Assembly: GCF_004363725.1 (NCBI RefSeq)
Contig: NZ_SNZF01000005.1
Span: 62,001 to 126,000, forward strand
Length of the DNA: 64,000 nucleotides
Source of the DNA: Aquamicrobium defluvii
Lineage (GTDB): Bacteria > Pseudomonadota > Alphaproteobacteria > Rhizobiales > Rhizobiaceae
Reading direction: 5' to 3'
The position numbers and the translations under genes are program-made. The first letter of the stretch is position 1. Every line of letters starts with the position of its first letter. The notes below the pieces were generated by a model. The model saw only the letters and a program-made list of their open reading frames with translations. It did not search any database and had not been told where the DNA came from. This document shows, piece by piece, positions 1 through 7,696 of the stretch.

Positions 1-713
1 GTTTTGCAGCCGCAGCGCTTTCTGAGTCCGAAAGCGTGCCGCCCGGCCTTTTGAAACGCCTCGCAGATGAGCCCGTCGAAATCGCGGCTCCGCTGCTGAT
101 CCGCTCGCGCGCGCTCTCCGATGTAGAGCTTATCGCGCTCATCGGGCGTCATGGATTGCCGCATGCGCGCGCCATTGCCCGCCGCAAGAGCCTGCATCCC
201 ACGATCGTCAGCCTTGTGCGTGCGCTTGACCGTCCCGATTCTTTACCGAAGAAAGAAGCGGCTTCGTCGCAAGGCAAGGCCGCTGAAAGGACACGCGACC
301 AGCTCAGGTCGATGATGGCCGATGGTCCTCACCTGTCCTTCTCCATTGCACCGGCGACGCCACAAGGCTTCGGCAGGCTGCTCAATGCTGCGCTCGACAC
401 CAACGCCGCCTTTTTCCATACCGCCCTTGCCGATGCCCTCAATATCGGGTTCGACGCTGCGCGCAGCATCGCTTCATCAAACGACCATGTTCCGCTCCTT
501 ACTGCGTTGCGGGCGCTCGATCTGAAAGAAGCCGAAGCGTTCCTGATTGTCAGCGCCGCGCTGCCGGGCTCGTTCCCGGACATCGGCAGCGTACGGCTGT
601 TCATCGTGCGATATCGCAGCCTCAATCCGAAAACCGCCGCCGCGAAAGTCGCATCGTGGGCAAAAGGCGCCGTCACGTCTCCTGCTGCCGCACAGACGCT
701 CAAGGCAGGCTGA
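1..713 (+). CDS. DUF2336 domain protein (5' end outside window)
   Basis: The reading frame is open from the first base of the window to the TGA at 711-713, so this is the C-terminal part of a longer protein. A GTG at 36 is only an internal candidate. The visible segment with an LLKRLADEPVEIAAPLL-type helical pattern followed by ARAIARR resembles the helical repeats of the DUF2336 family found in alphaproteobacteria. No catalytic motif, signal peptide or membrane segment is visible. DUF2336 proteins have no assigned biochemical role. It is convergent with the DUF1491 gene that ends three bases away. The family call is by recognition of the N-terminal pattern and is moderately secure. Confidence 0.7.
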   Translation, partial: FAAAALSESESVPPGLLKRLADEPVEIAAPLLIRSRALSDVELIALIGRHGLPHARAIARRKSLHPTIVSLVRALDRPDSLPKKEAASSQGKAAERTRDQLRSMMADGPHLSFSIAPATPQGFGRLLNAALDTNAAFFHTALADALNIGFDAARSIASSNDHVPLLTALRALDLKEAEAFLIVSAALPGSFPDIGSVRLFIVRYRSLNPKTAAAKVASWAKGAVTSPAAAQTLKAG

Positions 714-716
714 ATT

Positions 717-1061
717 TCAGCCTTTCACCGTCACCAGATCTTCGACAGGCAGCGAGCCGGTCTCGATCTCCACCACCCATATATCGGGGTCGAATCGCTT
801 CTCCCGTTCGATCCGGGCCTCCAGATTCTCGGCGGTTTCCCCATCCCCGATCCGTACGAACAGGCGCTCATCCGGCCGGGCAGTCTCATAGCTTGTCTGC
901 GGTGCCGGCCCGTACAGCGCCACATCGCCAAACCTGTCCCGGACGAGAACGAAAGCGGCCCCTGCCTCGCCGGAACCGCGTTTGAGAATCGCGGCGAACC
1001 CGCCGGAAGCGAACACACGGCGCACCAGCGCGGAAGCCCACAAATCGGTGGTGACGCGCAT
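717..1061 (-). CDS. DUF1491 family protein
   Basis: A 114-residue cytoplasmic protein. The start MRVTTDLWASALVRR (ATG at 1061) matches the usual start of this family; an upstream TTG at 1073 would add four residues and is not needed. The SALVRRVFASGGFAA segment and the later VRDRFGDVALYGPAP pattern are typical of DUF1491, a small protein widespread in Hyphomicrobiales with unknown function. No signal peptide or transmembrane helix is seen. It converges on the DUF2336 gene with a three-base gap. The family call is confident; the function is unknown. Confidence 0.85.
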   Translation of the reverse strand: MRVTTDLWASALVRRVFASGGFAAILKRGSGEAGAAFVLVRDRFGDVALYGPAPQTSYETARPDERLFVRIGDGETAENLEARIEREKRFDPDIWVVEIETGSLPVEDLVTVKG

Positions 1062-1208
1062 ATCAGATCGCAAATACGGGTTGGTCAGCCATGCCGCTGC
1101 ATATCAGCCGGCCACCGGCTTGGCGAGATGCCGGAGCGTCTATGCGTTCGGAACTGCGTCGCGATAACAGGTGACAGCGTTTGCGATCTGGAGAAAAGGA
1201 GAACGACT

Positions 1209-1970
1209 CTAGTCGGTCAGGCCAACTTCGCGCATCTTGATGTAGACGGCGGCGTCCGGCTCTCCGGTCACCGCCAGACCGAAAATCGACTGGAACTCCC
1301 GGATCGCAGCCCTGGTTCGCGCGCCCGCTATGCCGTCCAGCTGAATGTCGGCGTTTCCAAAGGCTCTGAGGCCGGCCTGTATCTTCACGATCTGGTTGGC
1401 TGCGGAAGCCGGCTCCGCGCCCGGCTTCACGGATCCGGTCATGTCGGTGCGATAGGCAGGCACGGGCACCGCCGTTACGGGCGCAGCACCCAGATGATCG
1501 AGCAGCGCATCGTCGACCGAACCGGTCGGCGCCAGCCCGACCTTGCGCTGATAGGCGGCGATCGCGTCGCGGGTATTCGGTCCCGTCAGACCGTCGGGCT
1601 CGGCCGTATAGAAACCAAGATCGCGCAGGATCGACTGCACCTGCCGCACCACCGGGTCGCCTTTGGGCGCTTCCGGCCGCACCGCCGGGTCGGGGCGAAC
1701 GATGTTGATCGTGGTCTCCGGTTCGACCGGTTCGGATACGGGGAAATCCTGCATGCTTCTGGTGGCGAAGAAAGCGCCTGAATGCGGATATGGCTGATAC
1801 CAGAGCGCGTTCGCCGACACATAGAACAGCGTCACGAGGAATGCCGTCGAGCCGCCGACGAGGACCGGATTGCGGGAGACCACCTCGCCGACCGCAGCCG
1901 CTCCCCGCTGCATCGCGCCCGGCCGGCTCGTCTGCTTCCTGGCCTTAGGCCGTTTTGCGGAGCGGGCCAT
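1209..1970 (-). CDS. Membrane-anchored peptidoglycan-binding protein
   Basis: A 253-residue protein. A short basic cytoplasmic tail is followed by one transmembrane helix (about residues 28-48), then an extracytoplasmic region with two PG_binding_1-type repeats: one containing VQSILRDLGFYTAEPDG and TRDAIAAYQRKVGL, the other containing IQAGLRAFG and TRAAIREFQSIFGL. It is therefore likely tethered in the inner membrane and contacts the cell wall. The start chosen is the ATG at 1970 (MARSAKRPKA), which lies inside the 3' end of the upstream kinase gene in another frame. This 26-base overlap points to translational coupling, and the longer in-frame extension would read through kinase sequence. 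Its partner in signalling or wall growth cannot be told from sequence. Confidence 0.8.
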   Translation of the reverse strand: MARSAKRPKARKQTSRPGAMQRGAAAVGEVVSRNPVLVGGSTAFLVTLFYVSANALWYQPYPHSGAFFATRSMQDFPVSEPVEPETTINIVRPDPAVRPEAPKGDPVVRQVQSILRDLGFYTAEPDGLTGPNTRDAIAAYQRKVGLAPTGSVDDALLDHLGAAPVTAVPVPAYRTDMTGSVKPGAEPASAANQIVKIQAGLRAFGNADIQLDGIAGARTRAAIREFQSIFGLAVTGEPDAAVYIKMREVGLTD

Positions 1971-3957
1971 GCACTTCCCCATTCTTCCTGCCTGCCGGCG
2001 TCGCATCCGCCAGCACCACCAGCCTGTCCTTGTCTGCCTTCGGTCCATCGACCGGAATGCTCACCGAGACCGTCGTGCCTTCACCCGGCATGCTGTCGAT
2101 GGACATGGTGCCTTCGTGCAGGCTCACCAGCCCCTTGACCAGCGACAGGCCAAGCCCTGCCCCCTCGAATCCGCGGGTGTAATCGTTCTGAACCTGCACG
2201 AATGGCTGGCCGATCTGCGCAAGATCGTCTTCGGCAATGCCGATCCCCGTATCGCTCACCCAGAAATGCAGTCGCGAACCCACCCGTTGCGCACCGATCG
2301 CCACCTCGCCGCCTTCAGGCGTGAACTTGATGGCATTGGAAGCAAGGTTGATCAGAATCTGCTGGATGGCGCGGCGGTCGGCATTCACTTCACCCGTATC
2401 GGCAGCCACCCGCAGTTCCAGCCTGATCTTTTTGGTTTCAGCCTGCAACTGCATCATGGAACGGCACATCTCGGCAGCCTCCACGAAGCGGAACGGTTCC
2501 GGATTGGTGCGGTATGCACCCGCCTCGATGCGAGACACGTCGAGGATCGACGTCACGACCTCAAGCAGGTGCTGGCCAGATTCGCGCACAAGAGCGACAT
2601 ATTCCTTTTGGCGCGGATCGTTGAACGGCCCGAACATCTCATGCAGCAGCATGTCGGAAAAGCCGATGATGGCATTGAGCGGCGTGCGCAACTCATGGCT
2701 TACGGCCGCAAGGAAGCGGCTCTTCGTCACCTCCGCACTCGCAGCGCTCTCCTGCGCCTCGCAAAGCGCCTGCCGCAGCCCGGCGATCTCCGAATTGTCG
2801 CGCAGCAGGGCGAAGAACGCTTTGCCCTCCTCGTCGCCTCGGGCCAGTTCGAGCATGCATTGCTTGTGGCTGCTTGAGGTTGCGCCTGCCGCCTTCGGCA
2901 GCCGGACGCGCATTTCCACATGAGCGCAAACCGCGCCGTCGCGCATGTCGGCAAGCGCATTGAGATAGCCGATGCGGTCGGCGATGTGGATACGGTCGAA
3001 GAGAGCGTTGCCGAGCAGAAGATGAGCCGGAAGACCCAGCACAGCCTGTGTGCGTTCGCCTGCGTCAAGCACCTCGCCCTGCCGGTTCAGGCGCAGCATG
3101 ACAGCGTTCGTCAGCCCCTCGACATCGAGATCCACCGGCCTTTCGGTGTTTGCGGTATCGCCATACCGGAGCTTGGTCCAGCGAGGAACGAGCGTAGCGC
3201 CCCATGCCAGCGGCAGAAGCCAATGCCAGGGTGCCGGCTCCACATAGGCGGGCAAGGCTATCCCTACGGGCAGGAATTGCATGGCAGCGCCGGCAATCGC
3301 CGCCACGGCTCCTGCCAGCGCCCAGCGCCGCGACCGGCTGACCCAGAACGCTTCCACGGCAGGTGCGACCAGGAGCAACGCGACGGGCGATGCAAGCCCA
3401 CCTGAAAACGCCACAAGAGCACCGATGGCCAGTCCCGAGATGGCAAGAGCTGCCGCGCCGGCTCCCACATCGCGACCGGTGGCCGAAACCAGAAGGGTAG
3501 CCAGCCAGCAGATTCCGAAGATGGCAAGAATGGTCGCCAGCGTCGCCGATGCGCCAAGGCTGGCAGTCACGAGCATGACGGCGCTTCCGGCAGCAAGGAA
3601 CGGCACGGCGAGCATGACACCGATGAAGCGGGCATGCCGGGCGCGTGCTTCTTTTCCGGTCACGCGGCCATGCACGAGACGCTCGCAGCCCGTCGCAATC
3701 GCGTCAGGCAATCCAACGTATCTTGCCGCAATCGAACTCAACTCAACGCCTCGTACAGACCTGCCTCGCAGATCGTTTCTGATTGAGCCTGAAAGTCGCA
3801 CCCAGCCTTTAAGGAATGGATAAAGCAGGGCGCGCACGAGCCCTTTCGGTGTCGTTTTTTCCGCAAAGCCGCTTATCGCGGGTGTCAATTCAGCCCATGG
3901 TAAATGTCGGGTTAGTCGAAAGCACAATCTGAAGGCGATGTCCGCAACCGGATGCAA
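1945..3957 (-). CDS. Membrane-bound PAS sensor histidine kinase (DivJ/PleC-like)
   Basis: A 670-residue kinase. Hydrophobic helices span about residues 110-255, a PAS-like segment lies at about 280-390, the HisKA phosphoacceptor is His421 in AAVSHELRTPLNAI, and an HATPase domain runs to about 635 (N box near 536-545, DTGIGI at 569-574, GAGLGLSLVKG near 600). The HEMFGPF segment after the H box resembles the DivJ/PleC cell-cycle kinases that act on DivK in alphaproteobacteria. That match is by recognition only, so no symbol is given. The start is a TTG at 3957, preceded by AAAAGG; no ATG is available near the N terminus. It overlaps the peptidoglycan-binding protein gene by 26 bases, consistent with one operon. 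No receiver domain is present. Confidence 0.85.
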   Translation of the reverse strand: MHPVADIAFRLCFRLTRHLPWAELTPAISGFAEKTTPKGLVRALLYPFLKGWVRLSGSIRNDLRGRSVRGVELSSIAARYVGLPDAIATGCERLVHGRVTGKEARARHARFIGVMLAVPFLAAGSAVMLVTASLGASATLATILAIFGICWLATLLVSATGRDVGAGAAALAISGLAIGALVAFSGGLASPVALLLVAPAVEAFWVSRSRRWALAGAVAAIAGAAMQFLPVGIALPAYVEPAPWHWLLPLAWGATLVPRWTKLRYGDTANTERPVDLDVEGLTNAVMLRLNRQGEVLDAGERTQAVLGLPAHLLLGNALFDRIHIADRIGYLNALADMRDGAVCAHVEMRVRLPKAAGATSSSHKQCMLELARGDEEGKAFFALLRDNSEIAGLRQALCEAQESAASAEVTKSRFLAAVSHELRTPLNAIIGFSDMLLHEMFGPFNDPRQKEYVALVRESGQHLLEVVTSILDVSRIEAGAYRTNPEPFRFVEAAEMCRSMMQLQAETKKIRLELRVAADTGEVNADRRAIQQILINLASNAIKFTPEGGEVAIGAQRVGSRLHFWVSDTGIGIAEDDLAQIGQPFVQVQNDYTRGFEGAGLGLSLVKGLVSLHEGTMSIDSMPGEGTTVSVSIPVDGPKADKDRLVVLADATPAGRKNGEVHGPLRKTA

Positions 3958-4161
3958 GCAGACCTTTTAACGACGAATCAAATGGATAGGCGGGCAACCG
4001 GCCCGGAATTCAGCCTTCGTTCAGCTCTCGAATGCCAAAGAAGAGCGGACAGCAAGTGTTTAAAATTTTAATAAAATTCCTGTCTTGGTGGAAATCGGCC
4101 CTTGGTGGGATCCGGGTAAGGATGGCGTCGTGGAGCAAGCGACTCTGGAAAGAAGACGGAT

Positions 4162-4488
4162 ATGGGTTTCCTGATCAGGTTTGCGTTCTGGTTCTCATTG
4201 GTGCTGTTGGCGCTGCCCTTCGATGTCGGGCCTGACGGAAATGGCCGTGAAAGCGTCAATCCCATTCAGGCGCTTCTGGCGGCGCGTGACGCTGTGGGCG
4301 ACATAGCGGGCATGTGCGAGCGTCAGCCGGATGTCTGCGAAACCGGTGCTTCCGCCCTCCACACCGTGACTGAACGTGCGAAGATTGCGGCGCGTATGGC
4401 CGTGACCATGATCGAGGATGCGCCGGCCAGAACCGCGCCGTCCCAGGAAGAGCCGGTCACGACCGGCAGCATTCAACCAAAAGACTGA
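4162..4488 (+). CDS. DUF5330 family small exported/anchored protein
   Basis: A 108-residue protein with an N-terminal hydrophobic helix (about residues 4-21, FLIRFAFWFSLVLLALPF) that could be a signal peptide or anchor. A short domain follows with two cysteines in the pattern MCERQPDVCETG, then a low-complexity acidic/proline tail ending in TGSIQPKD. This arrangement matches DUF5330 proteins of Hyphomicrobiales, whose function is unknown. The two cysteines could form a disulfide in the periplasm (inference). A purine-rich stretch precedes the ATG. It is followed by sufE on the same strand after 84 bases. Confidence 0.75.
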   Translation: MGFLIRFAFWFSLVLLALPFDVGPDGNGRESVNPIQALLAARDAVGDIAGMCERQPDVCETGASALHTVTERAKIAARMAVTMIEDAPARTAPSQEEPVTTGSIQPKD

Positions 4489-4572
4489 ACATTCTGACGG
4501 GTATGGAACGCCACGAACCCTTCCGGTTTTTTTCCCGTGACGCGGCCCTTCCCCGGCACTATATCCAGCCGT

Positions 4573-4998
4573 ATGGCGACGACTATTCAAAGCATAATCG
4601 AGGACTTCTCCCTGCTGGACGACTGGGAAGAGCGGTATCGCTATGTCATCGAGCTCGGGGAAGCGCTTCCCGAATTCCCGGAAAGCGAACGCACGCCGGG
4701 AAACAAGGTGCCGGGTTGCGTCAGTCAGGTATGGCTGACCACAAGCTATGACGACGGCTCCGATCCCGTCATCACGTTCTGCGGCGACTCCGATGCGCAT
4801 ATCGTGCGTGGACTCGTTGCTATCCTGCTGGCATTGTACTCAGGCCGAAGGGCAAGCGAAATCCTCGACATCGACGCTGAGGGCACGTTGCGAAAGCTCG
4901 GTCTGGACGAACACCTCACCCCGCAACGTTCCAACGGGTTACGCTCGATGGTCGGGCGCATCCGCACGGATGCGGACAGGGCGCGTCAGGCCGTTTGA
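4573..4998 (+). CDS. sufE: SufE family sulfur-transfer protein
   Basis: A 141-residue protein of normal SufE length. SufE accepts persulfide sulfur from the cysteine desulfurase SufS and passes it to the SufBCD scaffold for Fe-S cluster assembly. The active cysteine is Cys49 in NKVPGCVSQVW, and IIEDF and the LLALYSGR region also match the family. The start MATTIQSI (ATG at 4573) aligns with SufE N termini; an upstream in-frame ATG at 4537 would add a non-conserved tail. No other suf gene is in the window, so it is a detached SufE, as is common in rhizobia. Confidence 0.9.
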   Translation: MATTIQSIIEDFSLLDDWEERYRYVIELGEALPEFPESERTPGNKVPGCVSQVWLTTSYDDGSDPVITFCGDSDAHIVRGLVAILLALYSGRRASEILDIDAEGTLRKLGLDEHLTPQRSNGLRSMVGRIRTDADRARQAV

Positions 4999-5008
4999 GT
5001 TCCATTGC

Positions 5009-5842
5009 CTACGACCCGTGCATGCTTGGCCTGTAATCCTGCACACCCCAATGCAGCATGCGTGCCGGCTTGTTTTCGTCCGATGCTGCATTCGGCCAGT
5101 AGTGACGGGCCAACGCGGACAGCCCGGTCTTGAGCACGACCTTGCCTGACCTGACGGGCCACGCGCGCTCCATCTCGACCGTCTCCATGCCTTTCAGAAA
5201 GCAGCACACATCGATCAGCACACCCGAAAGCTCGGGACCCACAGCCGCTATTGCCTTTTCAACCCGCAACCGCGCGGCAAGCGCCGCCTCCGTCAATTCT
5301 GCCGTGCCGCCGGCACCGGAGCGCTTTCCGGATGCAACGCTGGCTATCCAGTTGGCACCGAGACGCGGCATGATCTGGCCGCGCGTGTAGTCTGCGCGCA
5401 GCCGTTCCCCTGCCTCGAACTCACGCGCGGCAAGGAATGATTGTCCAGTCTTTGTGCGCAATCTTGCCAGTTGCGCGAGCGGCGACTCCGACAGGTTCAC
5501 CAGAATTGGCCGGGCCTCCCCGCCAGTGCCAGTGCCGGTGCCGGTGCCGGTGCCGGGGGAGATCACACCGATTTCACGCCCCCCATTTTTGGAGGACCGG
5601 GCGGCGGCAAGATCGCGCGCGACCTCAAACCCCGTCCGCGACAGGGAAATCTCATCACCGCAAATCGTCACCGTCCCTTCGGAAACGAGCCATTGAAGCA
5701 TCTCGTTTTCGACCGAAACGGCACCTCTGTCGTCTGCCTCGATCAGCAGTTTCCCGCTCCGGGCGGCCTGCCCCATGCGCCCCGGTCCTTTGACCAGAAA
5801 GGCAAGGAGGCGAACAGGCAATTCGCGAAAAGGCCCCGGCAT
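5009..5842 (-). CDS. DUF6456 domain protein
   Basis: A 277-residue protein whose C-terminal half (LRADYTRGQIMPRLGANW, then LRVEKAIAAVGPELSGVLIDVCCFLKGME, ending in LSALARHYW) matches the DUF6456 domain. The N-terminal part is probably a small winged-helix-like region (inference). Between them is a Gly-Thr repeat encoded by a hexanucleotide tandem repeat at 5522-5563. It starts at ATG 5842, three bases after the stop of the DnaA-like helix-turn-helix gene, so the two are almost certainly co-transcribed. The function is unknown; the constant pairing with a DNA-binding partner suggests a role in regulation or replication control. Confidence 0.75.
   Translation of the reverse strand: MPGPFRELPVRLLAFLVKGPGRMGQAARSGKLLIEADDRGAVSVENEMLQWLVSEGTVTICGDEISLSRTGFEVARDLAAARSSKNGGREIGVISPGTGTGTGTGTGGEARPILVNLSESPLAQLARLRTKTGQSFLAAREFEAGERLRADYTRGQIMPRLGANWIASVASGKRSGAGGTAELTEAALAARLRVEKAIAAVGPELSGVLIDVCCFLKGMETVEMERAWPVRSGKVVLKTGLSALARHYWPNAASDENKPARMLHWGVQDYRPSMHGS
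5522..5563. repeat. Hexanucleotide tandem repeat inside the DUF6456 gene
   Basis: Seven consecutive six-base units are present: two GCCAGT, four GCCGGT and one GCCGGG. On the minus strand they encode a Gly-Thr run between the two halves of the DUF6456 protein. Because the unit is six bases, copy-number changes would alter linker length without breaking the frame. Confidence 0.9.
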
Positions 5843-5845
5843 CTT

Positions 5846-6265
5846 TCAAAACCCCAGGCGGTTACGGAATGCGGCGGAGGCGATCTGCTCGAACATATGC
5901 ACGACCCGGTCGAACTCCGGATCGTCGCGCAGGTCCTCGATGGTCTGGCAGGCATGCACCACCGTTGTGCGGTCACGCCCGAAGCCGCGGCCCACGTCGC
6001 TCATGGTCAGGCGCAGGGTCACATGAGCGACATACATGGCGATCTGGCGCACACGCGATACGGGCTGGGATGTACGGCCCGCCTTTCGCAATTCCCTGGA
6101 CGAGAGTGCAAACAGAGCGGAGGCAATGTCGATCAGGCATTCGCACACCTCCAGCGCGATCTCATCCTTGCGTTTGGGAAGCACATGGGTGGAACAGTCG
6201 TCTGCTCCCGTCTCCATGGCCAGATGTACGGGATCGTCGGGGATAAGAGAGAGATTTGCCTGCAC
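5846..6265 (-). CDS. Orphan DnaA domain-IV (DNA-binding) helix-turn-helix protein
   Basis: A 139-residue protein. Residues from about 70 onward (RVRQIAMYVAHVTLRLTM, then GRGFGRDRTTVVHACQTI) match the DnaA C-terminal domain, including the GRDxTTVxHA signature that contacts the DnaA box. There is no AAA+ domain or Walker motif, so this is not an initiator but a free-standing DnaA-box-like DNA-binding protein. The start is GTG 6265 with a strong GGAGGAA five bases upstream. It leads a two-gene unit with DUF6456. It may be a regulator binding DnaA-box-like sites (inference). Confidence 0.8.
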   Translation of the reverse strand: MQANLSLIPDDPVHLAMETGADDCSTHVLPKRKDEIALEVCECLIDIASALFALSSRELRKAGRTSQPVSRVRQIAMYVAHVTLRLTMSDVGRGFGRDRTTVVHACQTIEDLRDDPEFDRVVHMFEQIASAAFRNRLGF

Positions 6266-6470
6266 GAAACTTCCTCCAGGATAGGAATATCTTCCTTATA
6301 AGGGACCCCGGGCAGAATGTGAACAAACAACGAACAGCTTACCCCGTTAAATTCTACCAACACGTTGATATTTAATGATTTTTATCTTTCAAATATAAAA
6401 ATTCAGACATTTTACTCCCCGTCCCCGCTCACAGGTCGAAAGTAGACGCCTTGTTTCAGGGAGACGACAC

Positions 6471-6744
6471 ATGCGATCGCTTCAGCGGGATGCCGGCAGA
6501 TTTGCAAGATATAGGCAGGAGAAGGCAGCCGAAGCGGGCCAGCGCGTGGCTTTGAGTCTGCTGTGCGGGCTCGATCTCGAAGATGTAATGACTGCCGGGA
6601 AGCAGGAAAAACTGAGGCTTATCGAGCGTGTCGGACGCCTGCTCGAACGTGAGCGCCTCAAGGGGCTCCGAAGACACTGGAGCTCTGAACCGCCATATCG
6701 CGCTCAAGCAAGCCCGCGACAGGCTGCGGGAAATGAACGGATAG
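6471..6744 (+). pseudogene. Frameshifted small conserved protein (hypothetical)
   Basis: The ATG at 6471 follows GGGAGA at good spacing and opens a frame rich in Arg/Glu/Leu (SLQRDAGRFARYRQEKAAEA, later ERLKGLRRHWS). At about 6684 the frame should change: downstream, the next frame reads LNRHIALKQARDRLREMNG and stops with TAG at 6742-6744. That tail is what I recall for a small Hyphomicrobiales protein with a continuous RRHWSYDLNRHIALKQ region. The join here looks like the loss of about five bases (net plus-one phase). Without correction the original frame runs on to about 6845 with an unrelated tail. The function of the family is unknown. A sequencing error cannot be excluded. Confidence 0.55.
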
Positions 6745-6860
6745 GGTTTTGCGGGCCAGACAGGGCGTCCGGCATCGCGCAGATGCTGCCAAGCCCGACA
6801 GGTGAGGCAGCGAAACGGCATCAGCAGAATGCCGGTTGCTCCTGATTTCGACGAACGAAA

Positions 6861-6882
6861 AACGGCACCCCGAGGTGCCGTT
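6861..6882 (-). terminator. Intrinsic terminator of mucR
   Basis: A perfect 9-base inverted repeat (AACGGCACC / GGTGCCGTT) with a 4-base loop. On the minus strand it is followed by a T-rich run. It lies 32 bases beyond the mucR stop. Confidence 0.85.
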
Positions 6883-6913
6883 CTGTCTTCTTGCGACCGA
6901 TCCGGAACTCCGT

Positions 6914-7345
6914 TCAGCGGCCCTTGCGCTTACGGCCCAGACCCATTTTCTTTGCCAACTGGGAACGGGCGGCGGCATAGCTCGGCGCAACCATGGGGTA
7001 GTTGGCGTCAAGGCCCCATTTTTCACGATACTGCTCGGGCGTCAGCCCGTAATGGGTCATGAGATGGCGCTTGAGCGACTTGAACTTTTTGCCGTCCTCA
7101 AGACAGACGATGTAGTCGTCATGCACGGATTTCTTTGGACTAACCGCAGGCTTCTGCTTGTCGACCGGCTGCGGTTCAGGGGAGACACTGCCCCCAACCC
7201 GGCCGAGTGCGGCATGGATGTCTGCAATCAGGTTCGGCAATTCGGAAGCCGGCACCGGATTGTTGCTCACATAGGCTGCCACGACATCGGCTGTAAGTTC
7301 GATCAGCGTGTCGATATTTTTCGGAGGCGTTTCGGCAGTGTCCAT
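6914..7345 (-). CDS. mucR: MucR/Ros family zinc-finger transcriptional regulator
   Basis: A 143-residue regulator. The N-terminal half is a helical oligomerisation region and the C-terminal half holds the Ros-type zinc finger, with Cys81, Asp84, His94 and His98 in [18 protein letters not shown], followed by the [13 protein letters not shown] and [10 protein letters not shown] segments typical of MucR. Members bind AT-rich DNA and control exopolysaccharide, motility and cell-cycle genes in rhizobia and Brucella. It is monocistronic, with a terminator at 6861-6882. The upstream intergenic region is AT-rich, compatible with autoregulation (inference). Some genomes have several MucR paralogs, so this may not be the main one. 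Confidence 0.92.
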   Translation of the reverse strand: MDTAETPPKNIDTLIELTADVVAAYVSNNPVPASELPNLIADIHAALGRVGGSVSPEPQPVDKQKPAVSPKKSVHDDYIVCLEDGKKFKSLKRHLMTHYGLTPEQYREKWGLDANYPMVAPSYAAARSQLAKKMGLGRKRKGR

Positions 7346-7696
7346 AACAGTGAAATCCCAACGAGAGACGTGATGACGATGCCAATGGTAATTTCACGGG
7401 CATCTGCGGATTCTGAGGTCGCAGACCTCGACTGCGATTCGGCCTGCGCGAACTTCATGATCCCAGATCACTGTCAAGTCAATCGTCTCTTTCCGTCATT
7501 CCGGTAATCATCAATGTTTTTTACATCTGAAGTACTCAATTATTAATACACAACTTCAAACTCCCGTTGACCGAGTTGCCGCCTCAACTGCCTTTCCAAC
7601 AAGAGAACTATACTATTTGCGATCACGGACCGGACGGGACTTGAACCCGGATGCATGTCGTGGTCATTCACTTGTGAAAGAAACGGAAATCACAAG
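7346..7696. other. Intergenic region between mucR and ptrB, AT-rich, with a tRNA T-arm-like segment
   Basis: No protein gene is supported here. It must hold the divergent promoters of mucR and the peptidase gene. The part around 7500-7620 is clearly more AT-rich than the flanks, which suits MucR binding. On the minus strand, about 7625-7651 contains a match to the tRNA B-box (GGTTCAAGTCC) with a short stem, but no D-arm or anticodon arm precedes it. Confidence 0.5.

Noticed and set aside
982..1167. Short plus-strand frame between the DUF1491 and peptidoglycan-binding genes
   Set aside because: It overlaps the DUF1491 gene in antisense and has no start context; it is probably non-coding.
4032..4235. 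Short frame upstream of the DUF5330 gene
   Set aside because: It overlaps the better-supported DUF5330 start in another frame and has no family features.
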